Assembly: GCA_028554795.2 (NCBI GenBank)
Contig: JAPYKE020000568.1
Coordinates: forward strand, 1-64,000
Length of the DNA: 64,000 nucleotides
Direction: 5' to 3'
From: Sinohyriopsis cumingii
Taxonomy: Eukaryota > Mollusca > Bivalvia > Unionida > Unionidae
The number at the start of each line of letters is the position of its first letter. Position 1 is the stretch's first letter. The position numbers were made by a program, and so were the translations under genes. The notes under the pieces are model-generated. The model did not search any database. It was not told the DNA's origin and saw nothing but the letters and a program-made list of their open reading frames with translations. This document shows, in pieces, positions 23,346-34,760 of the stretch.

Positions 23346-24449
23346 TAAACTGGCACACTGCAGACATCGTAGTTATATAACTGAAAAATTGTTAAAGCTT
23401 CGTTAAAAATCCAAATCAAACACTCTTCTTTAACTTTAGAATCTTTTTTAATATTATTTTTAAAGTTATGTTTTAGAGCTGTTGAATGCCTTCTACCTGA
23501 TGTTTTTGTTTTAGCCAGTTTACCCATTGAGATGTAGTTTGTGGTGATTATATAACGTTGTGTCGACATCTGTTTATTCCTTGTGAATGGCTCCATTGGT
23601 TTCGTTGGTTTCATTTTTGTTCTCGGAAGCTTTCGTTTATTTGATATTGTACAACAATAGTTTCTAAAGTTTTTTAAGTCCTGCAGATAGGATTATTTCA
23701 TGTTTGTTCCTGATCATATACATCTGAAATTCAATTACCACAGTAGTGGCTGCAGAGTTTTGCGACAACAGTTTTTTTGGCCCACCGTTTTGGAACATTG
23801 CTTTGGGTTTTGCCTGTTTATTAGTACTACAATGTGCTTAGTCGGCTTTTGAATAAATCTTAATTAATACCGGCTTCAATTTGATGTAGGAATTATGAAA
23901 GTTGTACATCGGTCACTTACTCAAAACTACTAGAGTGAAGTAGCCAGAAAGAAAGGATCTCATACATTTCTTTCAAGTTATAAAAGATTACAATATATCT
24001 TTAAGGTGCTTTATTTGTCTTGCACGGCCCTTCGCAGTTTATTTTTAATTCCGAATGACAAATAAAGCAGAAGAAAATGATGTGACATTATTACAATAGT
24101 TCAGCTATGGATTAAAATTAACTACAAAGTGCATTATAAATTAGCCAATCCGTTACAAATAAATTGAAGCATTTAGTAACCAAATAATGAAAAATAATCG
24201 TATTTCAACTGTGACTAACCCATCAAATGTTCTTATTTCTAAGAGGTCAAGGGCTCGGTCACGTACAGAAAGTTATCCATTTCTTCCTTCAAACAAACGC
24301 CTGTTTTATATTATCATGGAGAATAATGAACCATTCCTGTCGACAGGTTCTATATCACATATTAATCGTTCTGCCAAATATATATATCTATTAAAGGTTT
24401 AAGGGACACGAGAGCTTCTTCGAGTTTTTTTTTAATACCCTTTCCTCCT
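23346..24449. other. SINE-to-gypsy interval with two frames kept in both arms
   Basis: On the - strand a frame starting MKPTKPMEPFTRNKQ (23333-23614) recurs, shortened, at 60651-60836. On the + strand a 71-codon frame starting MKNNRISTVTNPSNV (24187-24402) recurs at full length at 59867-60082. Neither is recognised. The second precedes the gypsy protease fragment and may be part of that element. The rest shows no features. Confidence 0.45.
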
Positions 24450-24529
24450 TCCTTTTATGAGAAGACTTCTTTTCATCGTTCTTTTTCGAGGAGTATAGCG
24501 CAGTTTTTATGTTCCTCTCCATTGTGTAA

Positions 24530-24715
24530 AGTTTGTTGTCATCAGACTTACTCTCAGACCTCGTGACAATTGGAACAATGAAATTTCTGCCCATCGAAGG
24601 TATTCATTTATTACTAGACACTGACCTAGCTTCAAAAACATTTCTGGTTAATACACTCGTTACTGACAAGCCTTGTTTGGATCAAAAAGCCAATCCAATT
24701 GGAAAAAATCCCTGA
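24530..24715 (+). pseudogene. Gypsy protease-region fragment
   Basis: The LPIEGIHLLLDTDLAS and VTDKPCLDQ segments resemble the protease region of gypsy polyproteins of the mollusc SCAN-gag type, where 'LPVEGVxLLLGNDLAG' is typical. The Asp-containing catalytic loop is not complete. A stop follows at 24713-24715. Confidence 0.65.
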
Positions 24716-25074
24716 GAAATACACAGCTTGTGCAGTTACAGTTTAACGAAAGATCTTAAGGATGATGTTGGTCACAAAAGTATTCCTTTAGATGACATAT
24801 TTATAGGTCAGGCTTTTCATGAGGTCATTTCGCACATTGAATTGGTCAGTCAATAGGTATTGGTCTCTCCGATCCTCTTTTTAATACTCATTCTTTTTAT
24901 TCAATTCAGGGTGACTAACGATAATGACTCATTGTCGAACGGGGCAATATTCTGAGATTTTCTGTTTGTTTCCATGGGTCATTAGAGAAACGTACCTATG
25001 TTTGTTTTGGTTAACATAGAGCCTTATGCGAAAATATAGACCACCTCAGGTGACGCCTAGAAAAGTGAGCTGTT

Positions 25075-25290
25075 AAATTGTTGTCCCTAAGTCGTATCGA
25101 CATGAAATTCTTAGTCTAGCCCATGAAAGTCCATTGACTAGTAAATCATTTGATAAAGTCTTTTATTAATGTTTCTAATACAATTTGGCTTCCTCATATC
25201 TGACCAATCTAATCAAGGGTCAATTATTACGTAAGGAATTTTCCAACAGATTATGCATGTAGTAGGCATCAAGAATTTACATCTTCTGCG
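25075..25290 (+). pseudogene. Gypsy integrase fragments (zinc-binding start and core piece)
   Basis: VVPKSYRHEILSLAHESPL matches the usual start of the H2C2 integrase zinc-binding domain. About 100 bases on, after a frameshift, an NQGSIIT stretch, a stop and GIFQQIMHVVGIK match the 'SDQGSNF...FQQ...LGI' integrase core. The part between is lost. Confidence 0.65.
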
Positions 25291-25329
25291 TATCAACACT
25301 TTACTGTCTGTACAGCAACATGCTGATTA

Positions 25330-25650
25330 CGATGTAGTTAAGGAATGTATCTTGAGCTGCTATGAGATGGTACCTTTGGCATATCGACAAGGGTTTAGGA
25401 ACTGTAGAAAATAAAGTGGACATACCCTTGTCGAATTTGCAAGAGAAAAAGATCAATGTGATAGGTGGTGCTGAGCCGAGAAAGTTTTTTCAAGCGTAAG
25501 ATAACCTCAGACAGTTAATGCTAGTTAAAGAGGCATGCATTGCCTACATTGTGACCGAGACACTTAACTTGATGAGCAAGGGATCGAAACGGTAGAAAAG
25601 GTTGCTCATAATGATGATGATGATTTCCTAAGTCGCAAAGATTCATTTGT
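25330..25650 (+). pseudogene. Gypsy SCAN-like gag fragment
   Basis: The CYEMVPLAYRQGF and LVEFAREKDQCDRWC segments match the 'YELVPEAYRQRFR...YVEFARE' pattern of SCAN-like gag in mollusc gypsy elements. Further on comes LDEQGIETVEKVAHNDDDDF, resembling the C-terminal helix region. A stop sits between AYRQ and VEFA, and a frameshift follows. The related - strand copies are at 47450-47690 and 58620-58990. Confidence 0.7.
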
Positions 25651-25849
25651 GAGTACGTCCTCCTCTTACCGAAGGTTTGGTACAAATCTATGTCTCATAT
25701 TAGAACCTCCAAATCTCGATCTAGGACAACGTTTAGATGTAAATAATAAGACTATATACAAATGCTTATCTCTTTCTGCGCTCTCTTCTCTCCATTATGT
25801 TCCGCTCCATTCTGATACTTTGTCATCAGACGTAGTCTCACGACTTATC

Positions 25850-25975
25850 TGCAGATTGAAGGCTTTCATTTATTAAGCAATGCCCAATCTGGAGATAAGG
25901 TTGTGTTTAATCCACTTGTAACTGATAAGCCTTGCTTGGATCAAATTGTTGATGCTAATAAAATTTAGGTCTCTG
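25850..25975 (+). pseudogene. Second gypsy protease-region fragment
   Basis: 'ttgaaggctttcat...ctggagataaggttgtg...gataagccttgcttggatcaa' encodes, with a frameshift, the same IEGFHLL / GDKVV / TDKPCLDQ elements as at 24530-24715. It is therefore a second, independently diverged copy of the same protease segment. Confidence 0.6.
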
Positions 25976-26097
25976 ATTTATCCCGTGTTTTTGCAGTTGC
26001 GTTAACAATGGCAAAAATTTTTTTTGGGAAAGATGGTGGTCAGGAAATTACTTCTTTACTTAGCGCATTTAATGGCCAGTCTTTTACATACAAACAA

Positions 26098-26171
26098 ACA
26101 TACATATATACATGCATACATACATACATACATACATACATACATACATACATACATACATACATACATAG
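26098..26171. repeat. (CATA)n microsatellite
   Basis: About 15 CATA units. Counterparts are at 46139-46254 (as TGTA) and, short, at 58120-58160. Confidence 0.95.
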
Positions 26172-26179
26172 ACAGTCAG

Positions 26180-27050
26180 ACAGTCAGATGGAAAGATAGA
26201 TGTTAATTTCTATAAAACGTTTTATGCTAACATTTGTTCATTTTTTCTCAATGTCTCTATCTCTTTATCGTAGAATTCTCCAAAGTTTTAGGAGTATGGG
26301 TAAGGACATTTTTCTGCACAAAATTTTTATTAGCAGCATCAGATTTTTTTATCCAATCTGCTCAATTTATAGAACGACTGCTGTTCCAATTTAAGACATT
26401 ACTTAGTGTCTGTCTTAGTACATCGCCTTTCTTACATTTTCATCTTTCTCCAATATTTAGAACTAAACACTGGGGACTCTTAAAGGTATTTCAGTCACTT
26501 TTTCAACGTAAATTTCCTTTATATATTTTAATGTGCAATTAGTAATTGTCATATCCAGTATTACGGTCGCAAAGGATTATGAAGGCAAGATAAAAAAGTA
26601 GTTTAATCAATATGAAGTCTAAAATGGAGAGAGAGAGAGACGGACAGAGTAATTGCAATATCTTTTTGTACTGTTCCGCTGATCAGTGAGACTTTGCAAT
26701 TTAATCCTGTTCAAACCAACTCTGATTTAGTAAGTGTATTTACATATCCCACAATATTAAAATTGGGCCCAGTGGTCTGACTGGTCTCAAGCACTCACCT
26801 CCTCGAATCACTGCCATCTCACCTCTATCCACGCGGGTTCGTGTCGGACAGTCTTGATATGTGTGAAAGCTTGCCAGTAGCATCCTTTAAGTCGGTTGTT
26901 CTTACGGAGGTTTCTCAGGATCTTCCTCCACCAGTTGAAGTGAATATGAATACAGTTATACGATCCTGTGTCTAATAATATATACAATCATCAAATATCA
27001 GAATTTGAGACGCAAAAAGATACCAGTGTGAAACAGTTTCCATGTATCTA
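26180..27050 (+). repeat. Block Z, left part
   Basis: This is the reverse complement of 57200-58120 and of 45230-46090. Shared landmarks are 'ctccaaagttttaggagtatggg', 'aagcactcacctcc' (diverged) and 'ggatcttcctccaccagttgaag'. No gene is recognised; frames at 26200-26542 are not shared as proteins. Confidence 0.7.
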
Positions 27051-27055
27051 TGTAT

Positions 27056-27064
27056 TTATGTATG

Positions 27065-27098
<34 letters not shown>

Positions 27099-27219
27099 TG
27101 TACGTATGTATGTATGTATGTATGTATGTATGTATGTATGTATGTATGTATGTATGTATGTATGTATGTATGTATGTATGTATGTATGTATGTATGTATG
27201 TATGTATGCATGTATGTAT
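27056..27219. repeat. (TATG)n microsatellite
   Basis: About 40 units of TATG with rare variants. Counterparts are at 44949-45215 and 56967-57180. Frames across it (Met-Tyr-Val-Cys or Thr-Tyr-Ile-His repeats) are artefacts. Confidence 0.97.
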
Positions 27220-28115
27220 GACTTTATTCCTCTTCAAACTAGATTTCATTTAGTTATTTTCATTATTATGTAATAGTAACCGGAACATCAAAGTGACATT
27301 AATGAATATGCAACACACAAGACATGTAATATATGTACACAAGTACACTGATTGAACGCATCTCTGTATATTACACGATTTTAATTCATCTTGACCATAG
27401 TCTGCCTTAATTTGAGATAATACAAACGACTTTGTTTTGGTGCTCCTCTTCACTCCACTGAAAGTCATTTCGTTGATTCGTACTAGTATTTGGTATAAAT
27501 CGAAAATATGTGGCAATTTGTGAGATGTTTTGCCGGTGAAATTTATGTTAACCAATAGCTGGTTTTGAAATGCTGTCTCTTAGTTGTTTTCTCTTCACAT
27601 GTTTTCTCTTTTTCTTATGTTTGTATTACACTTTATTTTGTAGTGCTTTTGAAATTTGATGTCGTAGATTGCAGAATGTCTGCAGTTCGAATATGTGATG
27701 CCAGAAGTTGATTAATTATAGAATAAGTAGCTGATTAATAACATTCTAAAGCAAGTTGTACAAACAAATGTACACATATTACCTTTGGTAAGCTTTGAAA
27801 CTCGTCGACCATTACAATGCAAGTTCAAGATGGTGTCATCAATGGCGACACTGTAAAGCGAAGATTCAACGTCATTTATCAGATGAAGAAATTCGCGCGA
27901 TGAAAGAAATAGATTTGAAGTTCACACAAAAAAATTAATAAGGTTTACGTCAGTAAAGTATAAGATGTTAGGTAGCTGTATGTATTTAGGTTAACGGCAC
28001 ATCAACACAAGTCTGGCTATATTCTGCTAACTGAATTTAACAATTAAAGCTCACAAAGAAGCCTTCCTTTCATCAATATATAACGCCCACACAGTTACAC
28101 ATACATACATATATA
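27220..28115 (+). repeat. Block Z, right part
   Basis: This is the reverse complement of 56070-56950 and, for 27230-27840, of 44336-44940. A frame of about 100 codons is partly kept: 27250-27555 (-) and 56646-56939 (+) share RINEMTFSGVKRSTKTKSF. The family is not recognised; at 44640-44900 it is broken. Confidence 0.7.
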
Positions 28116-28119
28116 TGAG

Positions 28120-28121
<2 letters not shown>

Positions 28122-28180
<59 letters not shown>
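28122..28180 (+). repeat. (TG)n microsatellite
   Basis: Twenty-nine TG units before 'ttgtgatatcttg', the same junction as at 4114. Confidence 0.95.
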
Positions 28181-28182
<2 letters not shown>

Positions 28183-29076
28183 GTGATATCTTGTTACAAT
28201 ATCTCGGGTTTTTCGGTTTCGCGGTGTACCAATTTTCGTTATATTTTGCAGAGCGCCAGCTATCGTGTACTTATATATACTAGATGACCATCTTTTACTA
28301 GTTCTGCATTACGAGAGCTGATTTCCGGAAAAGGTCGGAATTAGTCAAGAGTACACTATTTTATAAAAAATACACCGATATATATCACTCTTTCTAAATA
28401 ATGGCTGTCCCCTATGTTCTCCAATAGAATCTATATCCTCTTAAGATTGTTATTACTGTAATAAGTCAGTCAAAGGTTTGCCATCTGGGAATGTCAACAA
28501 ACGTTAAGCAAGAGTCAGATCATATGATTACCGTATTGCTCAAGAACCAAGAGATCGAATTTATAGAAGCAAATAATAGTCGAAATGTGATGAATGGGCG
28601 GTTGTTTTTTTTTTCTGCTGGCTTTGCAATTGTCAGGTGTTGACTTTAAAACTTTGATATACACCATACATTATTTTTCACTGGAACATAGCCGACATGT
28701 ACTTTCATGTTCATGTTGGAGGTCCACTACCATTAAGAATCACGGCGCTAGTACAACTTCACAGGTGGTTATAGATACATTTCATGATTAATCTCCGATA
28801 ATATTTTGGTGGACGGCACGAGTGTCAGAATGAGTGCCATGAAAGAAGAGTACATTTCAAAGTTGATTTACACGTTGTGTAACATAGACATCAAGTTCCC
28901 AACATTAGGACAAGTATATGCCATTGTAAAAGTATTTTTCCTCTATTACCGAGATATCAGAGTAACTGCATAACTAGGAATCTATATTGGGTCTGTTTGT
29001 GGATCGTTACCCGCAGTGATCTGATGGAAACTAGAAATTATATGCACTTAAACATGGTGCAAAGTACAACTATATA

Positions 29077-29096
29077 TCTGTCTATCTATCTATCTA

Positions 29097-29169
<73 letters not shown>
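29077..29169. repeat. Compound (TCTA)n(TC)n(TA)n microsatellite
   Basis: Six TCTA units, about 15 TC units and about 18 TA units in a row, followed by the block X flank 'tcggtctcaatcttgatt'. Confidence 0.95.
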
Positions 29170-29173
<4 letters not shown>

Positions 29174-31379
29174 CTCAATCTTGATTATTTTCATGAACGT
29201 TGTTTCTACAGTTCCACATTAACAGAATAATCATCTACATTAATTTCAAAAACAGACAAAACTGGACAATACCATTCCATATAGCTCCTTATTGCACAAA
29301 AAGTGTTCAAAGCACAAGGTTATTAAATGATTTTGATTGTTTCTCACTCCTACGTAATAACAAATGCAAATATAGATTATCGTGATTTTTCTTGGATAAA
29401 ATCTTTCAAAGCATGATGTTTTATGTTTAGTCCAAATCATTAATAGAAGAAAAAAATCAAATGTTAGTTTTCCTGTTGTCTTCATGAAGAAATGATATCG
29501 TGCCTACTGGCAATCATGAAACTTTGAGGTATGTTGATATGATTCTTTCTGATGGCTTAAACAACAGTTATCAAACAGTACAGGTTCTATCGTGCTGTGG
29601 AAATCTGAGCTAAGTGCCTTATCCAAGGTCTCCCTCAGGCACACAACTCGGGATGGCATAATATAGACGATTACATCATTATAGTAAAAGGTTCTGTGAA
29701 ACAGCGTGCAATTAGTTTAAAGGCAAATCATCATAAGTCTGACTATATTCTGGTAACTGAAACTAGAGTTCCAAAACGAAGCCTTTTTCGTTATTTTTTA
29801 ACACACACACATGCGGACACTTTATATTTATATGCCCAGGGCAACTGTCTATTGACCTAGTGAATTAAAGCCTCACATCCTGCCGAGTGTGTCCGGTACA
29901 AAATTAAGATTTGTGTCTTTTCTTGTTGTTGACAATCACTTTTGCAAATTGATACGTTGATTGTTTTCTTTATTATTGTCTATCTTTATTCACATTGATT
30001 AAACCAATATAAGACACACTTATGACTTAAGCATAAAAGATGTTTTCCATGTAGAAAGTAGAACACTACAAACACGGTTACCTTTTTGTACTCTGAACGA
30101 TTAGGCATTCACGAACTGGTGTATGGAAATTAGTGTGAATAGAATCTAAGCGAAACGGCGAACCAACAAGAGGTAATTAAAATATTTTGACATCTTTACG
30201 GTTGATCTAAGACATAATTCTGTTTTAAACAACAATACTACCGACCTTACAATTCATCTTTCTCTCTCTCTTTCTTATGAACCGTTTTGCTTAACTTTAC
30301 TGTCATTCATAGGTCCAGGGACATCGTCGTAAGACAGAAGCGAAAATAATCGACGCTCATATTCTCATGGATTTTCGACCATATTTAGAGAGAAGGCGGC
30401 CTTTTGGACATTTTCATATTTAAGTAATAATAATCGATTTTAAGAACATCATAATAGGATTTAAAAGCAACGACAACAACAACAACAAAGCATTCAATAC
30501 GTTACGGTACGTGTGTCTCGTAGCTGGTAAATTTAAGGTATAGTGTCGACAGGTTATTCCAACTTTGTATCATTGACATTCTGTACACTGTTGACAGATC
30601 CCAAGGAAAGTGTAAACATACCGTTTGTTAGGATGAACCATATCCTTGTAGGCAGTTTGGTGCAAGTTCATTTTTAATGGTTTCATCCAGCCCAAACTGA
30701 TTTTCTCTCTCTTTCCAGATTTCTGCGTATTATGTTCCTTATGCATGAGAGAGGAGAGGGGAACATAAATAAGAAAAGATTGCTTTGAAAGCGATTACCA
30801 TGTTAAATTTGTTTAGAAAACGGGGACTGTTTTATACATTTTATCGTTATTTTCATACGTCATTAATGATTATTGAGTGGAAATTCATTATTGATTTTTA
30901 AGCCTGAAAGAATCTTTATATATTCGTATCATTGCGCCATGGGCGATTCACAATTTGATACACCAGTAGTATTGGTATTTCAAACTGCTTTATGCCAACG
31001 CTTTAAAAACCATGTTATTTTTAATGTGTGTGGCCGCGATTAGAGCCTCTCATTTACTAAAACCTGGCGATATACCCCACAAAAAACAAGAATAACAACA
31101 TGATATACAAACCGTTGGACAATAACCAGATTCCATTTTCCTATTCTTCTGAGGTCAATGAATCGTGTGGATGAAGTACATTGCTTAATCATACGAAATT
31201 TGTAAGCAATTATTTTAGGAACTCAAGAGATCGATTCAAAATGTTAAAAACATTATCAGATTTTAGATAATAATTCTTGCATTTTGTTTGTATATTCGTT
31301 TTTCTGTCGTCTGATAAATGTGCATGTTCCCTTCTTTTGAAACAGTCATTGCATGCATTGGAAAGAGGCTTATCCCAAG

Positions 31380-31700
31380 TCATCTTCTTGACAGCTTTGT
31401 CAGCATAACTTTAACAATGTTAAACAAAACTTGACTCTTTTCTAAAGCTCTGTATATGTTATCGGTTAAATCTAAACATCGCATATGTCTTTTCCATATT
31501 GTCTGCATACGCAAAATTGTTAAACAGAATCACATAGTTTGAAAATTTAGGCAATGTTTTTGTGTCAATCTTCCCAATTTTTAAATCAGATATTCGTTTT
31601 TTTCTGACACATTGTTTCTACTCAGAAGCACCTTACGTCCTTTTCAGCACACATAATTATTGCTGTGTGCTGCAGATATTTTCTGTGCAAACTTGTATAA
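31380..31700 (-). pseudogene. Decayed unknown ORF fragment, copy C
   Basis: Reverse-complement counterpart of the frame at 51777-52145, with shared stretches around the start, the RNNVSEK region and the MLTKL end. It is broken by frameshifts. The family is not recognised. Confidence 0.4.
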
Positions 31701-32987
31701 GAACTTTCAAGAAAATTCCTCAATCATTTTAACACAATATTCAAATAAATTAATTCACATGACCAAAAGAAAAAAATCTGGATTCTTTGAACGTTTATTT
31801 AGCCGAGGAATTTAATTGGCAGCATTTTATTATATTTGTTTTCTTTACAAGTAAGCACAAATAACTGTTTCCTTGCATTAAGATGGGTTCAAGGTTAGCA
31901 TTATGTATGTGGCGTGAGTCGTATCTACCTTCAAGCAAGATCTAATACAGTTTTAGAAAAGTACTCATCTCCGTTAATAGATCAGCCTAATTTACGTCAT
32001 CGTAGCAAGTTCTTTTTGTAAGGTACGCACCTTTATTTATGCAAGTGAAGGGAGAGAGGAAAAGAGAAACTGTTCTAGAAATGGTACTAGTCACACATCC
32101 ATATCTGTATCAGGGACTTGATGCGTGGAAATAATAATGCTTTCTATCGCAGACCGTCTAACTACGATAATACAGACTTGCATCTATCAATGCAGAGAAG
32201 TCTAGACTGTCGTGATTGCATATGTTGACTAACCACAAGAAAGACGAGTAAAAGGCGGATATATATGTTTTTCTTATCGTCGGAACCAAGTTTCAGTAAA
32301 CGTATAAATAGTTTCCACAAACTCTTGATTAATTAGTTGGCATGATCTATATAATTAATCTCTGTTGTTGGAACAATTTGAATGTTTGTACATTTATTTA
32401 TTATAGTGTTTCAAAATATATAATTAATTTCTTTAAAATCTTCAGCATTTGTTTGTATTCTTTAAAATCGTGAAGCACCATGTTCAATTGTTAAGTTCGT
32501 CCATAGTTGTCTTGATGTATGAGGCATAATGTTGTTAATATTTCTTTATGAACATCACTCAAAGAGTGAAAAAAGAGAAACCTTATATGACAAACTGATG
32601 TATACAAAGTTTATGTAAATTATTATCTTTACAACAACACAGAGTCAAACTACGGTCACCCATTACTGGTCCTACAAGTGCTGACAATCTGAGTATGTCT
32701 GATTTAATTGTTCTATAAATACTTAGGACACGGGCAATTCATGATAATGTGCATTTGACTCTTTTTCATGTCTCCTTGACACCATATGAAATATTTTCAG
32801 TGATTCAGGTTCAGCAAAAATCTGTAGCACTTTCCTGTTTGTATCTATTCCAAGATTACATTCCTAATTTTCACTACGTGGATACACCAGGTCATTTTCA
32901 TGAAATACATCGATACTAGTGTATCATGCGGAGTGAATATTGTTCCTGTTACACATGTATTGAAATCATATCAATCTTACCAAATGA

Positions 32988-33206
32988 ATGTTACACATCA
33001 GCGTTACCTATCTTGGTGATTGGCAGTTGAAGCTTAAAGACCTTATTGACCAACTGTCATTGTTAATCAGATACAGAGGGGGTTTAATTGGCCTCGTATT
33101 CAGTGCACATATACATTTATTATTCTGTTTGGTGATTTGCACCTTGAATTGTTTGATAAAGTTATGTAAATTAGGTGCCGTAACTTTACCAATCATATCT
33201 AGTTAA
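32988..33206 (+). other. 72-codon conserved open frame at the end of block X, copy C
   Basis: It begins MLHISVTYLGDWQLKLKDL. The same-length frame at 50295-50513 (-) shares nearly all residues. The central ~100 bases are the best-conserved part of block X in all four copies. I cannot say whether it is coding, regulatory or an old element end. The RTE-type LINE begins three bases after its stop. Confidence 0.35.
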
Positions 33207-33208
33207 TT
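33197..33208 (+). repeat. Target-site duplication, left copy
   Basis: 'atctagttaatt' directly precedes the LINE and is repeated exactly at 36490-36501 after its (ATG)n tail. Confidence 0.85.
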
Positions 33209-33559
33209 GTGGGCAGTGGCAGATGCTTTATCTGCTCGGGAAATGGACGCACCCGCCCATGCACGAGTCTCCTGCTGCCTTGCAGGTCGGCTTTGGTTAG
33301 CCAAAGGCTAAGGGAGTAAACCCTAAAAGAAAATCCGGAGTGGAGACCCTAAGGCAGCTGGACGATGTACTATATCCCCTTCTGGCAACTCCTTGGTCTG
33401 GAGAGGGATGGGATCCGCCAGACGACTTTTGCCCAAGACACACTGATAATGCTGGACAAATGGGAGCTTACAATACCGGATCGGTCGTCGCCTGGGTCAA
33501 CAAGGACCGCGCCTGCCGTTGTCCACGAGGACGGAGGTGACAAGTGTGCTACTGGTACT

Positions 33560-34585
33560 ATGCATACATTCAGAATGAGAGACATCATTGCCATCGTCAC
33601 CTGGAACATTAGAACTCTGGCGCAAATTGGAAGACTCCAAGAGTTGACACATGAGCTGGAACACTACACATGGCACATTCTGGAACTCTGTGAAGTTAGA
33701 TGGAAATCCCTAGGAGAACACCGAACCGAAGATGGGCATATATTATACTATAGTGGAGAGTGTGACAAGTCCATAAATGGAGTAGGCTTCCTTGTAAACA
33801 AAGCCATCAAGGGATCTGTGCTTGAATGCTGCCCCATATCTAGCAGAATCATTTCCATTCGTCTGAAAGCATCTCCCTTTAACATCACAATTATCCAAGT
33901 CTATGCTCCAACTACCGGTCATGATGATGAAGAAATAGATGAGTTTTACAACAAACTACAGGGTATTCTAAACATGGTCAGTAAGAAAGATATCCTCATT
34001 GTCCAAGTCCACTAGAACGCCAAAGTTGGCAAAGATGCTCTAAAAGACTGGGAAGTACATTGTGGACCTTCTTGCAATGAGCTTACTAATGAAAGAGGGA
34101 GACGGCTGCTAGAGTTCACAAGCTACAACAACTTGGTACTTGCCAACACCCTGGGACAACATAAAGCTTCACGATGCTGGACATGGCACTCACCAAATGG
34201 AACCCATCACAACCAGATCGACTACATACTGGTTCAAAACCGTTACCGATCTGGCATCAATAGAGCAAAAACAAGGACATTCCCAGGTGCTGATGTTGGG
34301 AGTGATCACGACGTCGTGATTATGAACTTCCGAGTGAGGCTGAAGAAAATTAACAAGCCAAAGAACGTCAGGTTCAAATTCAACCTTGAACAACTGAAGG
34401 ACCCTAACAGCTGCAAGTCATTCCAAGCCACAATTGGAGGAAAATTTGCTATACTCCTTGTGATGGATGGTGATGCCAAAGAGATGACAGACACCTTCAA
34501 CACAGTCATGACAGCAGCTGCCAAGGACATCATTGGCCTCCATCGCCCGAAGAAAAAACCCTGGGTTACAGAAGAAGTTGTGTGA
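33560..34585 (+). pseudogene. RTE-type endonuclease domain (interrupted)
   Basis: The open part begins MRDIIAIVTWNIRTLAQIGR (near 33578), the N-terminal strand of AP-type endonucleases. A LCEVRWKSLGEH segment carries the metal-binding Glu, and an IQVYAPTTGHDDEEID segment follows. TAG at 34013 interrupts where the family has 'GDWNA', removing a catalytic position. The frame resumes through NQIDYILV and ends with the catalytic GSDHDVVI near 34300. The frame is lost again at 34583. Confidence 0.85.
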
Positions 34586-34760
34586 TGCCCGAAGAGAACT
34601 CAAAAACACCAGACTCACAACAGGTGCATTGAAGTACCGAGAAATAAACAAGAATATCAGAAAAAACTTGAGCAAAGCAAAAGAAAATTGGATTGGACAA
34701 AAGTGCATATAAATGGAGAACAGTCTGATAAAGAATAACAGCTAAAAGACATTCCAAATT

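Larger units (their letters stand above)
24450..26050 (+). mobile_element. Degraded Ty3/gypsy-type retroelement, order protease - integrase - gag - protease
   Basis: Fragments recognised along the + strand: a protease region (24530-24715), the start of the integrase zinc-binding domain (25075-25165), part of the integrase core (25200-25290), gag (25330-25650), then a second protease-region copy (25850-25975). Reverse transcriptase and RNase H are missing and no LTR or primer-binding site is visible. The order suggests two partial copies end to end with internal deletions. All parts carry stops and frameshifts. The whole piece recurs inverted at 58190-59870. Confidence 0.75.
28181..33208 (+). 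repeat. Block X, copy C (upstream of gene 2)
   Basis: This aligns directly with 4115-5030 plus 6857-11450, and inverted with 56020-50290. The 29300-30340 part is missing in the inverted copy, and the 5100-6770 part of copy B is missing here. Short frames such as 28594-28791, 29200-29485 and 31700-32900 show nothing recognisable. It ends at the RTE insertion. Confidence 0.75.

Noticed and set aside
26098-27219. CRISPR-like regular spacing
   Set aside because: The arrays are simple tetranucleotide repeats without spacers, in a eukaryotic genome.
26968-27273. Met-Tyr-Val-Cys and Thr-Tyr-Ile-His repeat frames at the tetranucleotide arrays (also 44895-45314, 46094-46341, 56978-57250)
   Set aside because: These are translations of CATA/TATG microsatellites.
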